Shown piece after piece: positions 1 to 9,888 of a stretch of DNA of 64,000 bases (the first letter of the stretch is position 1; every line of letters begins with the position of its first letter). Source of the DNA: Lachnospiraceae bacterium (GTDB taxonomy: Bacteria; Bacillota; Clostridia; Lachnospirales; Lachnospiraceae); assembly GCA_021770345.1 (NCBI GenBank), contig JAETRD010000014.1, positions 1 through 64,000 of the forward strand, written 5' to 3'. Under the pieces are notes generated by a model. That model made no database searches and was not told where the DNA came from. It was given only the letters and a program-made list of their open reading frames with translations. The translations under genes were made by a program, and so were the position numbers.

Positions 1-97
1 CGCTCATGCCGGCCGGGCGGCTCTGGCAGTCCCGGATCTGTGCAGCCCATTCCCGGAGACGGCACTGCTCAGCCACCATGGTTGTTTCTGAACTCAT
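1..97 (-). CDS. tnpA: IS66-type accessory protein TnpA, N-terminal fragment cut by window edge
   Basis: The reverse strand opens with a perfect AGGAGG at 105-110 and an ATG at 97-95. The reading frame runs open to base 1 and begins MSSETTMVAEQCRLREWAAQ. This start, with a Trp-Ala helix and a following arginine-rich stretch, is typical of the small HTH protein TnpA that leads IS66-family elements in Clostridia. The rest of the element (TnpB, TnpC) would lie to the left of the window. I could not point to the terminal inverted repeat with certainty. Family recognition is from memory of this conserved N-terminus, with only 32 residues visible. Confidence 0.6.
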   Translation of the reverse strand, partial: MSSETTMVAEQCRLREWAAQIRDCQSRPAGMS

Positions 98-297
98 AGA
101 CTTACCTCCTGATGTCAGTATCAAAAGTTAAGACTTAACTTTCCATACCGTGATAGAAATATAGTCTATTGTCACACATTTTTCCCTCGCAGTCGAGGTA
201 CGTTCTATCTACCGTTTACTACTTTTCTCTCACTATTTTATATAGTGAATGTTTATCTTACAGATGGTACAACATTTTCAGTTTGTGTAGAAAAATG

Positions 298-326
298 TGG
301 AAAATGGTGCATTTATGAGGTATAAT
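298..326 (+). promoter_or_regulatory. Predicted promoter of the zinc-ribbon gene pair
   Basis: A TATAAT at 321-326 lies 17 bases after TGGAAA at 298-303 (four of six matches to a -35 box). The first gene begins 36 bases downstream with GGGAGG as ribosome site. The rest of the gap back to base 110 is A+T-rich and shows no gene. Confidence 0.55.
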
Positions 327-361
327 AAAAAAGAATGTAATCTTATGGGAGGATTAGTGTT

Positions 362-1171
362 ATGGCTATGATACAATGTCCTGAATGTGGGCAAGAAATT
401 TCAGACAAGGCGAAAAAGTGTATTCATTGTGGGAAAGTTTTCGTTGAAGAAAAACCAGTGAATGAAGAAATTAAATGCAGTGAATGTGGTGCAGTATTGG
501 CAAAAACAGATGACATATGTCCTAATTGTGGATGTCCGATAGAAGAACCGAAAGCAGATGAACCACAAAAAGTTGAGGTGACAAATGTAAAATTATCTGT
601 GAATAAGAAAAAAGCTAAAATAATACGAGGTGTTGCCATTGTTATTGTAGCTGTTATTATTGCGGTTATAGGAATAAAATTTATATCTGAAAATAATGCA
701 AAAAAAGAATATGCTGAAAATTATGAAAAATTAATTTATTTAATCTTAGATGGGGCAAGTGATGCAGAATCTGCCGGAGCACTTATTCATGATGTCTGGT
801 ATAATACAATTTATGAAAAAGATGATTCAAAAACAGACACATATACAAAAGATTCAAATGGCAAGTTTTACGATGATTTTAATACATCACTGCTGATGTT
901 AATGTTAAGCGATAGTTTTACTTCTGATATTGATGATATTAAGAGTAATCAAGAGCAAGTGCAAAAAATGATGAAGAATATGAAAAATCCGCCAGAAGGA
1001 TATGAGGATGCATATGACGCCTTAAAAGATTTCTATGATGCATATACAAAGTTAGTTAATCTTGCGACTGACCCATCTGGTAATTTGTCGAGTTATACAA
1101 GTGATTTTAACGAAGCGGATAGTGAAACCATGAATACATATAAAGCCGCATTATTGTATGTGGAGGATTAA
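362..1171 (+). CDS. Double zinc-ribbon membrane protein
   Basis: A 269-residue protein of unknown role. Two CxxC...CxxC zinc ribbons are visible at Cys6/Cys9/Cys20/Cys23 and Cys39/Cys42/Cys53/Cys56. A hydrophobic helix follows at about 87-108, then a polar, Asp/Lys/Tyr-rich domain that is probably outside the membrane. The layout (cytosolic zinc ribbon, single helix, variable outer domain) is common among uncharacterised Firmicutes proteins. The gene is visibly A+T-rich compared with the genes after 2.0 kb, and sits beside a transposase start, so it may be acquired. It ends two bases before the next gene, which has the same architecture; the two probably form one transcript. Start chosen for the GGGAGG upstream. 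Confidence 0.75.
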   Translation: MAMIQCPECGQEISDKAKKCIHCGKVFVEEKPVNEEIKCSECGAVLAKTDDICPNCGCPIEEPKADEPQKVEVTNVKLSVNKKKAKIIRGVAIVIVAVIIAVIGIKFISENNAKKEYAENYEKLIYLILDGASDAESAGALIHDVWYNTIYEKDDSKTDTYTKDSNGKFYDDFNTSLLMLMLSDSFTSDIDDIKSNQEQVQKMMKNMKNPPEGYEDAYDALKDFYDAYTKLVNLATDPSGNLSSYTSDFNEADSETMNTYKAALLYVED

Positions 1172-1173
1172 TT

Positions 1174-1722
1174 ATGGCACTTATTAAATGTTCAGAATGC
1201 GGTGCTGATATTAGTGAAAAAGCATCAGAGTGTACTAAATGTGGTTGTCCTTTAGATATCACAAAGCAGGTTATGTCAGATGTTAAGAAAAGGAAGCGCA
1301 AGAAAGTAATTACATTTTTGACGGTTGTGTTAGCGTTCATTATGATATTGTCAATGGGAACTTTCTTTGTTAAATACAATAATAATCCTGGCAATATTGC
1401 AGTTCGTTTAATCAAAAAAGATTTTGGAAATAATATCAGTATTGATAGCATTTATTATAATACCGAAGTCAATGGTTGTATTGTTAAATTCTCAGCAAAT
1501 GCCGAGAATAATACTGCTACTGTTCATCTGGACGATAAAACAACAGGTTATCAAAGTGTGATGGATGAATATACAAAAAAATCTGATAATGCAATATCAG
1601 ATGAAGAAAAAAAGCAGTATGCACAGCAACTTGTAGATTATATGGATTTATATGATATATTTTGGGAATATAATTTGCTTATGAATGGTTCAGAAGAAAG
1701 CGGTTGGGAAAAGATAAAATAG
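1174..1722 (+). CDS. Zinc-ribbon membrane protein, paralogue of the preceding gene
   Basis: 182 residues. The N-terminus MALIKCSECGADISEKASEC carries one zinc ribbon (Cys6, Cys9, Cys20, Cys23) in the same spacing as the gene before it. A hydrophobic helix lies at about 45-68, and the remainder is a polar domain with several Asn and Tyr residues. There is one zinc ribbon here against two in the neighbour, and the outer domains show no obvious similarity. A GGAGG at the end of the upstream gene serves as its ribosome site, so translation is probably coupled. Function unknown; a sensor or scaffold role would be guesswork. Confidence 0.75.
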   Translation: MALIKCSECGADISEKASECTKCGCPLDITKQVMSDVKKRKRKKVITFLTVVLAFIMILSMGTFFVKYNNNPGNIAVRLIKKDFGNNISIDSIYYNTEVNGCIVKFSANAENNTATVHLDDKTTGYQSVMDEYTKKSDNAISDEEKKQYAQQLVDYMDLYDIFWEYNLLMNGSEESGWEKIK

Positions 1723-1756
1723 CAATTTTGAATTTTTATTAGTATGTTAAGTCACG

Positions 1757-1779
1757 AACCACCAGCCCTGCTGGTGGTT
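1757..1779 (+). terminator. Intrinsic terminator after the zinc-ribbon pair
   Basis: AACCACCAGC and GCTGGTGGTT pair perfectly over 10 bp around a three-base loop (1767-1769) and run into TTCTGTT. A second smaller hairpin (GGCCC/GGGCC) follows directly. Confidence 0.7.
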
Positions 1780-1998
1780 TTCTGTTGGCCCTACTGGGCC
1801 GATGTTACTTTTCCGCGAGGGTGTAAAAAGTTTTGTATCTATGAGTAAAAATCTTTCTTGATAGGAATTAGATATGTAGACTTTTACTGTCGAATCGTTT
1901 AGTAGAAATATTTTCAGCACATTGTAGAAAAATACAATAAAAACACTGAACCCCTTGAAAATACAGCAAAATCAAGCATTTACGGAGGTTTTAGCAAC

Positions 1999-2475
1999 AT
2001 GATTAAAATATTATTTATCTGCCACGGCAACATCTGCCGCTCCCCCATGGCGGAATTTATTTTCAAAGATATGATCGCATCCCGCGGTATCGCTGCGGAC
2101 TTTTCCGTGGCATCCGCCGCCACAAGCAACGAGGAAATCGGCAATCACATCTACCCTCCAGCGAAGGCGGAGCTTGCCCGCCACGGCATCGGAACCGAGC
2201 GCCTCAAGAATGAAGTCGCACAGAAAACCGCACGGCGCATCCGACGCGACGACTATGACGAATACGATTACCTGATTGCCATGGAGCAGTTTAACCTGCG
2301 CAATATGCGCCGGGATTTCCCCGATGACCCGGACAATAAACTGCACCGTCTGCTGGACTTTACCGACCGTCCGGGCGATATCGACGATCCCTGGTACACA
2401 AGACAGTTTGATGTGACCTACCGCGAAATTGCAGACGGATGCAAAGCCCTGCTGACACATCTTGGGTATGAATAA
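1999..2475 (+). CDS. Low-molecular-weight protein-tyrosine phosphatase family protein
   Basis: 158 residues. The catalytic P-loop C-x5-R-S is at the N-terminus (Cys8 to Arg14, CHGNICRS), and the general-acid Asp sits in a DDPW motif near residue 131, both as in LMW-PTPs. The length is normal. Family knowledge: these enzymes dephosphorylate phosphotyrosine or, in some Firmicutes, phosphoarginine; which one applies here cannot be told. A GGAGG precedes the ATG at a normal distance. The response-regulator gene starts 31 bases downstream, so the phosphatase may be the first gene of a phosphatase, regulator, kinase and membrane-protein unit. Confidence 0.9.
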   Translation: MIKILFICHGNICRSPMAEFIFKDMIASRGIAADFSVASAATSNEEIGNHIYPPAKAELARHGIGTERLKNEVAQKTARRIRRDDYDEYDYLIAMEQFNLRNMRRDFPDDPDNKLHRLLDFTDRPGDIDDPWYTRQFDVTYREIADGCKALLTHLGYE

Positions 2476-2506
2476 CCGGTACCCTCAACGAACAACGGGA
2501 GAATTT

Positions 2507-3199
2507 ATGACCAGAAAAATACTGATTATCGACGATGACGCGGATCTGTCCATGCTGATCTGCGATATGTACGAGGACTACGGCTATGAGACGGCGCATG
2601 TGACAAATGCGGCCGATGCCTACGCCTGGATGGAGAAACACACCTGCGATCTCATACTGCTCGATATCAATCTGCCCGAGACCACGGGCTTTGAAGTGTG
2701 CCGGGAAATCCGCAGCGTTTCCGCGGTGCCGATCATATTTGCAAGCGCGCGGACCAGCGAGGACGACAAAATCACAGGGCTGGATATCGGCGGGGACGAT
2801 TATCTGTCAAAACCTTACTCGCTGCGGGAGCTCCTGTCCCGCACAAATTCTCTGCTGCGCCGGACATACGGCGGACAGGAGGATACGCAGGAACTTACGA
2901 TCAGCGACAGCGACGCAAACCGGATTGTGATATACCCGGTCGAACGCCGCGTGACAAGAAACGGTGCGCCTGTCAGCCTGGCACTGAGAGAATACGACCT
3001 CCTGCTCTACATGGCAAGACACCGCGGCGAGGCATTGCCAAAAGAGCGGCTGATACAGGAAGTATGGGGCGCGTTCAGCGAAGTGGAAATGTCCACGCTG
3101 ACCGTGCACATCCGCTGGCTCAGAGAAAAGCTTGAAGTCTGCCCCTCGAGGCCGGAATTGATTCAAACGGTCTGGGGCATCGGATATATGCTGCAATAA
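2507..3199 (+). CDS. OmpR/PhoB-family response regulator
   Basis: 230 residues from the ATG with GGGAG just before it; a longer frame starting at 2462 overlaps the phosphatase and lacks a better ribosome site. The receiver domain has the acidic pocket Asp9-Asp10 and the phospho-acceptor Asp53 in LLLDINLP, with the conserved Lys near 103. A winged-helix DNA-binding domain follows (about 130-230), ending in the usual WGIGYML. It is paired with the histidine kinase 21 bases downstream. Targets are unknown; resemblance is to VanR/WalR-like regulators. Confidence 0.92.
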   Translation: MTRKILIIDDDADLSMLICDMYEDYGYETAHVTNAADAYAWMEKHTCDLILLDINLPETTGFEVCREIRSVSAVPIIFASARTSEDDKITGLDIGGDDYLSKPYSLRELLSRTNSLLRRTYGGQEDTQELTISDSDANRIVIYPVERRVTRNGAPVSLALREYDLLLYMARHRGEALPKERLIQEVWGAFSEVEMSTLTVHIRWLREKLEVCPSRPELIQTVWGIGYMLQ

Positions 3200-3220
3200 C
3201 ATCGGAAAGGAAGGATATTT

Positions 3221-4468
3221 ATGGTACAGGGAAAACGTGCGGCAGCCAGACTCGGAGCGGCGATGTGTGCTGCTCTTTTTTTTCTGACTGCCGCGCTGCT
3301 CGCCGCACTTTACGGCGCCGGCGGACAAAATGAATTACATGCGGACAAAGCGCGCAGAGAAATCATCCTTGCACTCAACGAGATTGAAAAGTTGACCGAA
3401 ACAGACGGCACAAACCCGGCACAGGCGCAGATTGCCGCCCTCAGAGAGTCGCTGACGCAGGAAGTCACTTCCGGCGGGAAAAATGCCCGAACCGCGCTTG
3501 TCGGAATGTACATCGCCTGTGTCCTCACACTCGCTCTCTCCTTCTTTTATCTCTATCGGATTGTGGTAAAACCGTTTTGGCGCCTCGAGGAATATGCCGG
3601 AGAGCTGGCCCGGGGAAATTTTGATATCGAACTGCGCTATGAGCGCAAAAATATGTTCGGCGCTTTCACCTGGGCCTTTGACCACATGCGCGTGGAAATC
3701 ATGCGGGCCAGGGACGGGGAACGGCTCGCAATCGAAAATCACAAGACGGTCATCGCTTCCCTCTCCCACGATATCAAAACGCCGGTTGCCTCCATCCGGG
3801 CCTACACCGAGGCGCTTGCAGCCAATATGGACACCTCCGCGGAGCGCAGGGTACGCTATGCCTCCGTCATCTTAAAAAAATGCGACGAGGTTACCGCGCT
3901 GACAAACGATCTGTTTCTGCACTCCTTAAGCGATATGGACAAATTACAGATTCAGTGTGAGCCTGCGCGCATCGACCTGCTCCTCCTCGATACCCTGTCG
4001 GAACAGCTTGCGGAGGAACCCGCGGACCGTATTCCCGGCGAACCGCCCCGGTATGTAAAAACGTCCGCACACATGGCGGTGGAGCTGCAGGCTCCGCTCC
4101 CGCCCGTCATCGTCTCCGTGGATGCAAAACGATTCCGCCAGGCGGTCGGCAATCTTCTGACAAACGCCCAAAAATATGCCCCGCAGTCCACCGTCCGCAT
4201 CTGGCTTACGATTCCCGAAGAATCCGCCGGGGCAGCGGAATATCGCTGCGCACTGCACATACGCGACAACGGCCCCGGCATCGCACCGGAAGACGTCCCG
4301 TTTTTGTTTGACAAATTCTATCGCGGAAAAAACGCCGAAGCCCATGCAGGCGCCGGTCTCGGCCTCTACATCGTAAAATATATGATGCAGCAGATGGGCG
4401 GAGACGCCCGGATCGCGGATTACAGAGAGGGGGACGGCCTTGAAATCGTGCTGTTGTTTTTGCTATAA
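3221..4468 (+). CDS. Membrane sensor histidine kinase
   Basis: 415 residues. An N-terminal helix (about 8-28) and a second one near 92-112 enclose a short outer loop of about 65 residues, followed by a HAMP-like linker. The dimerisation helix carries His183 in the ASLSHDIKTPVASI motif, and the ATPase domain shows the N box (QAVGNLLTNAQKY), DNGPGI (G1) and GAGLGLYIV (G2). The small sensor loop suggests sensing at or in the membrane. Partner of the preceding response regulator, same strand, AAGGAAGG ribosome site. Confidence 0.93.
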   Translation: MVQGKRAAARLGAAMCAALFFLTAALLAALYGAGGQNELHADKARREIILALNEIEKLTETDGTNPAQAQIAALRESLTQEVTSGGKNARTALVGMYIACVLTLALSFFYLYRIVVKPFWRLEEYAGELARGNFDIELRYERKNMFGAFTWAFDHMRVEIMRARDGERLAIENHKTVIASLSHDIKTPVASIRAYTEALAANMDTSAERRVRYASVILKKCDEVTALTNDLFLHSLSDMDKLQIQCEPARIDLLLLDTLSEQLAEEPADRIPGEPPRYVKTSAHMAVELQAPLPPVIVSVDAKRFRQAVGNLLTNAQKYAPQSTVRIWLTIPEESAGAAEYRCALHIRDNGPGIAPEDVPFLFDKFYRGKNAEAHAGAGLGLYIVKYMMQQMGGDARIADYREGDGLEIVLLFLL

Positions 4469-4498
4469 TTATAGATAAGAAATTCGGAGGTTCGAAGA

Positions 4499-5017
4499 AT
4501 GAAAACATGGCGCTTCTTTGCAATTTTCTGGCCAATCCTGTGTTTTATTTTTGCGGGGATTATCCTGTGCCAATCCGGCAGGACCGTGGATGAACGCATC
4601 GCCGACGCGGGATTTACGATACTGCCGCTGGTGTTCTTTGCATTCGGAATGTCCATGCGCCGCCGTCTGTTAAAAGAACGCGCGGGCGCCGATACTCTGA
4701 CAACCGCAACCGTCGTTTCCGAAGGCATGAAGATACGCACCGGACATAAAAGAAGTTTTCACCCGGAATATGAATTCCGGGCGAATGAGAAAACCTGTAA
4801 AGTAAGGTCGCAGGGCGGGTCCGGCGTCTGTGTCGTATCGAAGGGAAAACAGGTGGATTTGTATTACAATTCGAAAAATCCGAACGTGTTTTACGTTCCG
4901 ATTATGCAGAGACACGAACGGCGTCTGTCCGCATTTTACTGCGGCATAGGTATCGCATTGCCCCTCATCGGACTGTTTGCCCCGCAGCTTCGGGCACTGT
5001 TTTCGTTCTTGCCGTAA
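4499..5017 (+). CDS. DUF3592-like membrane protein (copy 1)
   Basis: 172 residues with four hydrophobic segments: two near the N-terminus (about 5-27 and 37-55) and two at the C-terminus. Between them is a beta-rich stretch with the pattern YEF...VSKGKQVDLYYN, which is the signature of DUF3592 proteins (a hydrophilic domain of unknown role between helices). It follows the kinase gene by 30 bases with a good GGAGG, so it may be co-transcribed. A clear paralogue lies at 41435-41977 on the other strand; both share the opening FFAIFWP/FFVVFWP and the ending VPIMQ/VPIVQ. Confidence 0.75.
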   Translation: MKTWRFFAIFWPILCFIFAGIILCQSGRTVDERIADAGFTILPLVFFAFGMSMRRRLLKERAGADTLTTATVVSEGMKIRTGHKRSFHPEYEFRANEKTCKVRSQGGSGVCVVSKGKQVDLYYNSKNPNVFYVPIMQRHERRLSAFYCGIGIALPLIGLFAPQLRALFSFLP

Positions 5018-5039
5018 ACTCTGTGTTATATAATCCAAC

Positions 5040-5163
5040 CGTACCCTCAGTGGACAAGGGGACACACGGTCGGAAAAGAGCCAATTTTTGCCCCTGCCGC
5101 GTTGCTTTCGTTCCGCGTACGTCCAGTACGCGTCAGTCAAGCGCCTTGCAGGGACGAACCTTT
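5040..5163. repeat. Hairpin-bearing intergenic repeat-like element at the 3' end of the enzyme I gene
   Basis: This G+C-rich block between two convergent genes contains a perfect 7-bp hairpin, CGCGTAC/GTACGCG, at about 5115-5133, and a looser inverted pair ACCGT/ACGGT at about 5038-5080. The last codons and stop of the enzyme I gene lie inside it. The start GTACCCTCAGTGGACAA is echoed at 21101-21117 (one base different), near the end of another reverse gene. The make-up is like a dispersed REP-type element of Lachnospiraceae, but only part of it recurs in this window. Confidence 0.45.
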
Positions 5164-6761
5164 TTCCTGACTTTTAAGACCATAGCCGGCGCCACAGATA
5201 ATTCATCAACTCCCATGCGGATAAATGTTTCCGTCAATTCAGTATCTGCCCCAAGTTCCCCGCAGATACCAACCCATTTGCCTGCCTTATGCGCATTATC
5301 TACCACCATCCGAATCATCCGCAGAATTCCTTTATGATGCGGATTGTAAAATTCTTCTATCTGCTCATTCTGCCTGTCAATCGCAAGCGTATACTGAGTC
5401 AGATCATTCGTTCCGATACTGAAAAAATCCACCAGTTCGGCCAACTCATCGCTGACCATCACAGCGGCCGGCGTCTCAATCATAATTCCCTGCTCCGGCA
5501 CCTGATACGGGATGCCCTCTCTGTCAAGGTCCCCCTTTATCTCCTCTGTGACAGCCCGGATGTTCTCTACCTCCTCCACCGAAGTAATCATCGGATACAT
5601 CACGGATAAATTTCCATAGACAGCAGCGCGCCAAAGCGCCCGCAGCTGCGTTTTAAAAATATCCGGCCGTTTCAGGCAAATGCGGATTGCGCGATATCCC
5701 ATTGCCGGATTCGCCTCATTTTCCAGTCCAAAATAATCGACCTTCTTGTCTGCTCCGATATCGAGCGTCCGTATCACGACTTTCTTTCCGGCCATTGTCT
5801 GCAAAACCTGCCGGTATGCCAAAAACTGCTCCTCCTCCGTCGGAAAATCATTTCTGCCAAGATATAAAAACTCACTGCGGAACAGCCCGATTCCTCCGGC
5901 ATCATTCTCAAGTACATAGCCGACGTCACTGACACTTCCTATATTTGCATAGATATCAATTTTATGTCCGTCCGACGTAATATTCTGCTGTCCCTTTAAG
6001 CTCTGCAGCATCAGAAGCTTTTCCTGCTCCCCTCGGATTTTCTCCTCCGCCTTCTTACGCATCTCCTCCGACGGCTCAAATATAACCTCCTCCGAAAACG
6101 CGTCAACCAGCGCCGTCATCCCTGTATGCAACTGTTCCAAATCCACCTGCACTCCAATCAACGCCGGAATATTCATCATTCTCGCCAAAATTGCCGTATG
6201 GGAATTTGTAGAGCCATGCACCGTCACAAATCCGAGAATATTTTCCTTCTCCATCTGTATGGTCTCGCTCGGACTCAAATCATCCGCCACAATGACAGAC
6301 GGCTCCCGGTACAAAAGCCCTGTTTCTATCTCTCCCTTCAGATTTCTCACCAGACGCTCCGAAATATCTTTTACATCTGCAGCTCTGGCCTTCATATAGG
6401 CATCGTCCATACCGGCAAACATCTCTGAAAAATTATCTCCTGTCACCGCCGCCGCATATTCTGCATTCACCATTTCCGTGCGAATCATGCTGTGAATTGC
6501 ATCCAGATAATCCTCATCCTCCAACATCATACGATGCACCTCAAAGATTGCGGCACCAGATTCCCCTGCCTGCATTACTGCCTTATCATATAATTCCACA
6601 AGCTGTAATTTTGACTGTTCCACAGACTCTGTAAAACGGAGAATCTCTGCGTCGGCATCCGTAATTCTTCTCCTCTTCACCTGCTGCTCCTCTTTCCTCA
6701 GTACGGAAACCGGCCCCATGACAATCCCCCGACAGACTGCCTTTCCCTGTAATTTCTGCAT
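5133..6761 (-). CDS. ptsI: PTS enzyme I (phosphoenolpyruvate-protein phosphotransferase)
   Basis: 542 residues. Enzyme I takes the phosphate from PEP and passes it to HPr. The phospho-His is His188 in GSTNSHTAILAR; the PEP-binding barrel follows with the conserved GIGLFRSEFLY, RTLDIGADK and GTNDLTQYTLAIDR, and the active-site Cys in WVGICGE. Start taken at the ATG behind GGAGAGCGCT; a TTG eight codons earlier is possible but less likely. It is the last gene of the operon, 27 bases after the HPr gene. The C-terminus is short (typical enzymes I have 570-575 residues) and its last residues PCKALD come from the repeat-like element at 5040-5163. Confidence 0.95.
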   Translation of the reverse strand: MQKLQGKAVCRGIVMGPVSVLRKEEQQVKRRRITDADAEILRFTESVEQSKLQLVELYDKAVMQAGESGAAIFEVHRMMLEDEDYLDAIHSMIRTEMVNAEYAAAVTGDNFSEMFAGMDDAYMKARAADVKDISERLVRNLKGEIETGLLYREPSVIVADDLSPSETIQMEKENILGFVTVHGSTNSHTAILARMMNIPALIGVQVDLEQLHTGMTALVDAFSEEVIFEPSEEMRKKAEEKIRGEQEKLLMLQSLKGQQNITSDGHKIDIYANIGSVSDVGYVLENDAGGIGLFRSEFLYLGRNDFPTEEEQFLAYRQVLQTMAGKKVVIRTLDIGADKKVDYFGLENEANPAMGYRAIRICLKRPDIFKTQLRALWRAAVYGNLSVMYPMITSVEEVENIRAVTEEIKGDLDREGIPYQVPEQGIMIETPAAVMVSDELAELVDFFSIGTNDLTQYTLAIDRQNEQIEEFYNPHHKGILRMIRMVVDNAHKAGKWVGICGELGADTELTETFIRMGVDELSVAPAMVLKVRKKVRPCKALD

Positions 6762-6788
6762 AGCGCTCTCCAATCCTTTCCTCAAAAA

Positions 6789-7046
6789 TTACAGGTTTTC
6801 CGAAAAGAAACTCTGCATTTCCTCAAACGCCTGCTCCTCGTCCGGACCGCTTATCTCCACCTCAATTTTGTCGCCGCATTTGACGCCAAGCCCCATCAGC
6901 GCCATCAGCTTTGTCGCCCCGGACTCTTTTTCTTCCTTTCGAATCACAATGCTGCTCTCAAACTTTTTTGCCTCCTTTACCAGCATTCCCGCAGGTCTTG
7001 CATGAATGCCCAGCTGATCCTTAATTTCATATGTAAATTTTTTCAT
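6789..7046 (-). CDS. ptsH: HPr phosphocarrier with Lys at position 46
   Basis: 85 residues beginning MKKFTYEIKDQLGIHARPAG. His15, phosphorylated by enzyme I, is in its exact place with Arg17 and Pro18. At position 46, where Firmicutes HPr has the Ser phosphorylated by HPr kinase, this protein has Lys (SGATKLMALMGLG), and no other Ser stands nearby in that helix. Known biology: Ser46-P drives CcpA-dependent catabolite repression and damps PTS flux. Inference: this copy serves transport only and should escape that control. The start was chosen at the ATG just before the conserved N-terminus; a longer frame from 7103 does not look like HPr. Confidence 0.93.
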   Translation of the reverse strand: MKKFTYEIKDQLGIHARPAGMLVKEAKKFESSIVIRKEEKESGATKLMALMGLGVKCGDKIEVEISGPDEEQAFEEMQSFFSENL

Positions 7047-7136
7047 CTTTAATAACCATGCTCCTTTCTCAACATGTGAATTTGGGCGTAAGCACAAATT
7101 CACGGGTTGAAAATTTTAATTTTCAACCTCCCCCTT

Positions 7137-7637
7137 TTACTTCTCCACCGACAGTAGTTCTTCTCCGGGCATCACAGAACCGGACGCCGTACAGGCTACA
7201 CCAGTCAGATCTTCCGAATTTGTCACGGCCAGAATCACAACGGTTGCATGCCTCGCGGCACGAATTTTCTCTAAATCTATCGTCAAAAGCAAATCTCCCT
7301 TTTTTACCCGCTGACCTGCCTTTACTCTGGCCGAAAATCCGTCTCCGTTCATATCTACCGTATCTATCCCAATATGAATCAACAGCTCCAGTCCGCCCGC
7401 CTCCACGCCGACCGCATGAAGCGTATCTGCCAGCTGACTGATTTTTCCGTCAAACGGCGCATAGATATTCCCGTCTTCCGGCTCGATACCGCAGCAGGTC
7501 CCCAGCACACCGGCGGAAAACACCTCATCCGGAATTTTTTCCATCGGCACCACGGTTCCCTTCACTGCTGCTCCGACCGACGCCGGAAAAACGGCGCCGG
7601 GACAATTTTCACTTTTCAAAAAATCAAATAACCCCAT
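7137..7637 (-). CDS. PTS glucose-family EIIA (Crr-like)
   Basis: 166 residues starting MGLFDFLK behind GGGAGG. The domain is the glucose-class IIA beta-sandwich: the motif LIHIGIDTVDMNG holds the phospho-His, and GTCCGIEPEDGNIYAPFDG is the usual preceding strand. It receives phosphate from HPr and passes it to the IIB Cys of the EIIBC protein in the same operon. In many beta-glucoside permeases this domain is fused to the C-terminus of IIBC; here it is a separate gene, which fits the lack of a IIA part in that protein. Confidence 0.92.
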   Translation of the reverse strand: MGLFDFLKSENCPGAVFPASVGAAVKGTVVPMEKIPDEVFSAGVLGTCCGIEPEDGNIYAPFDGKISQLADTLHAVGVEAGGLELLIHIGIDTVDMNGDGFSARVKAGQRVKKGDLLLTIDLEKIRAARHATVVILAVTNSEDLTGVACTASGSVMPGEELLSVEK

Positions 7638-7668
7638 TTGGCACAAATCCTCCCTTCCCAAATTGCAT

Positions 7669-9875
<2,207 letters not shown>

Positions 9876-9888
9876 AGAACTTCCTCCT

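Noticed and set aside
110-297. Terminal inverted repeat of the IS66-type element
   Set aside because: No sequence I could match with confidence to an IS66 end; the other end is outside the window.
2462-2506. Upstream start for the response regulator
   Set aside because: It would overlap the phosphatase gene and put 15 residues before the conserved receiver start; the ATG at 2507 has GGGAG in front.
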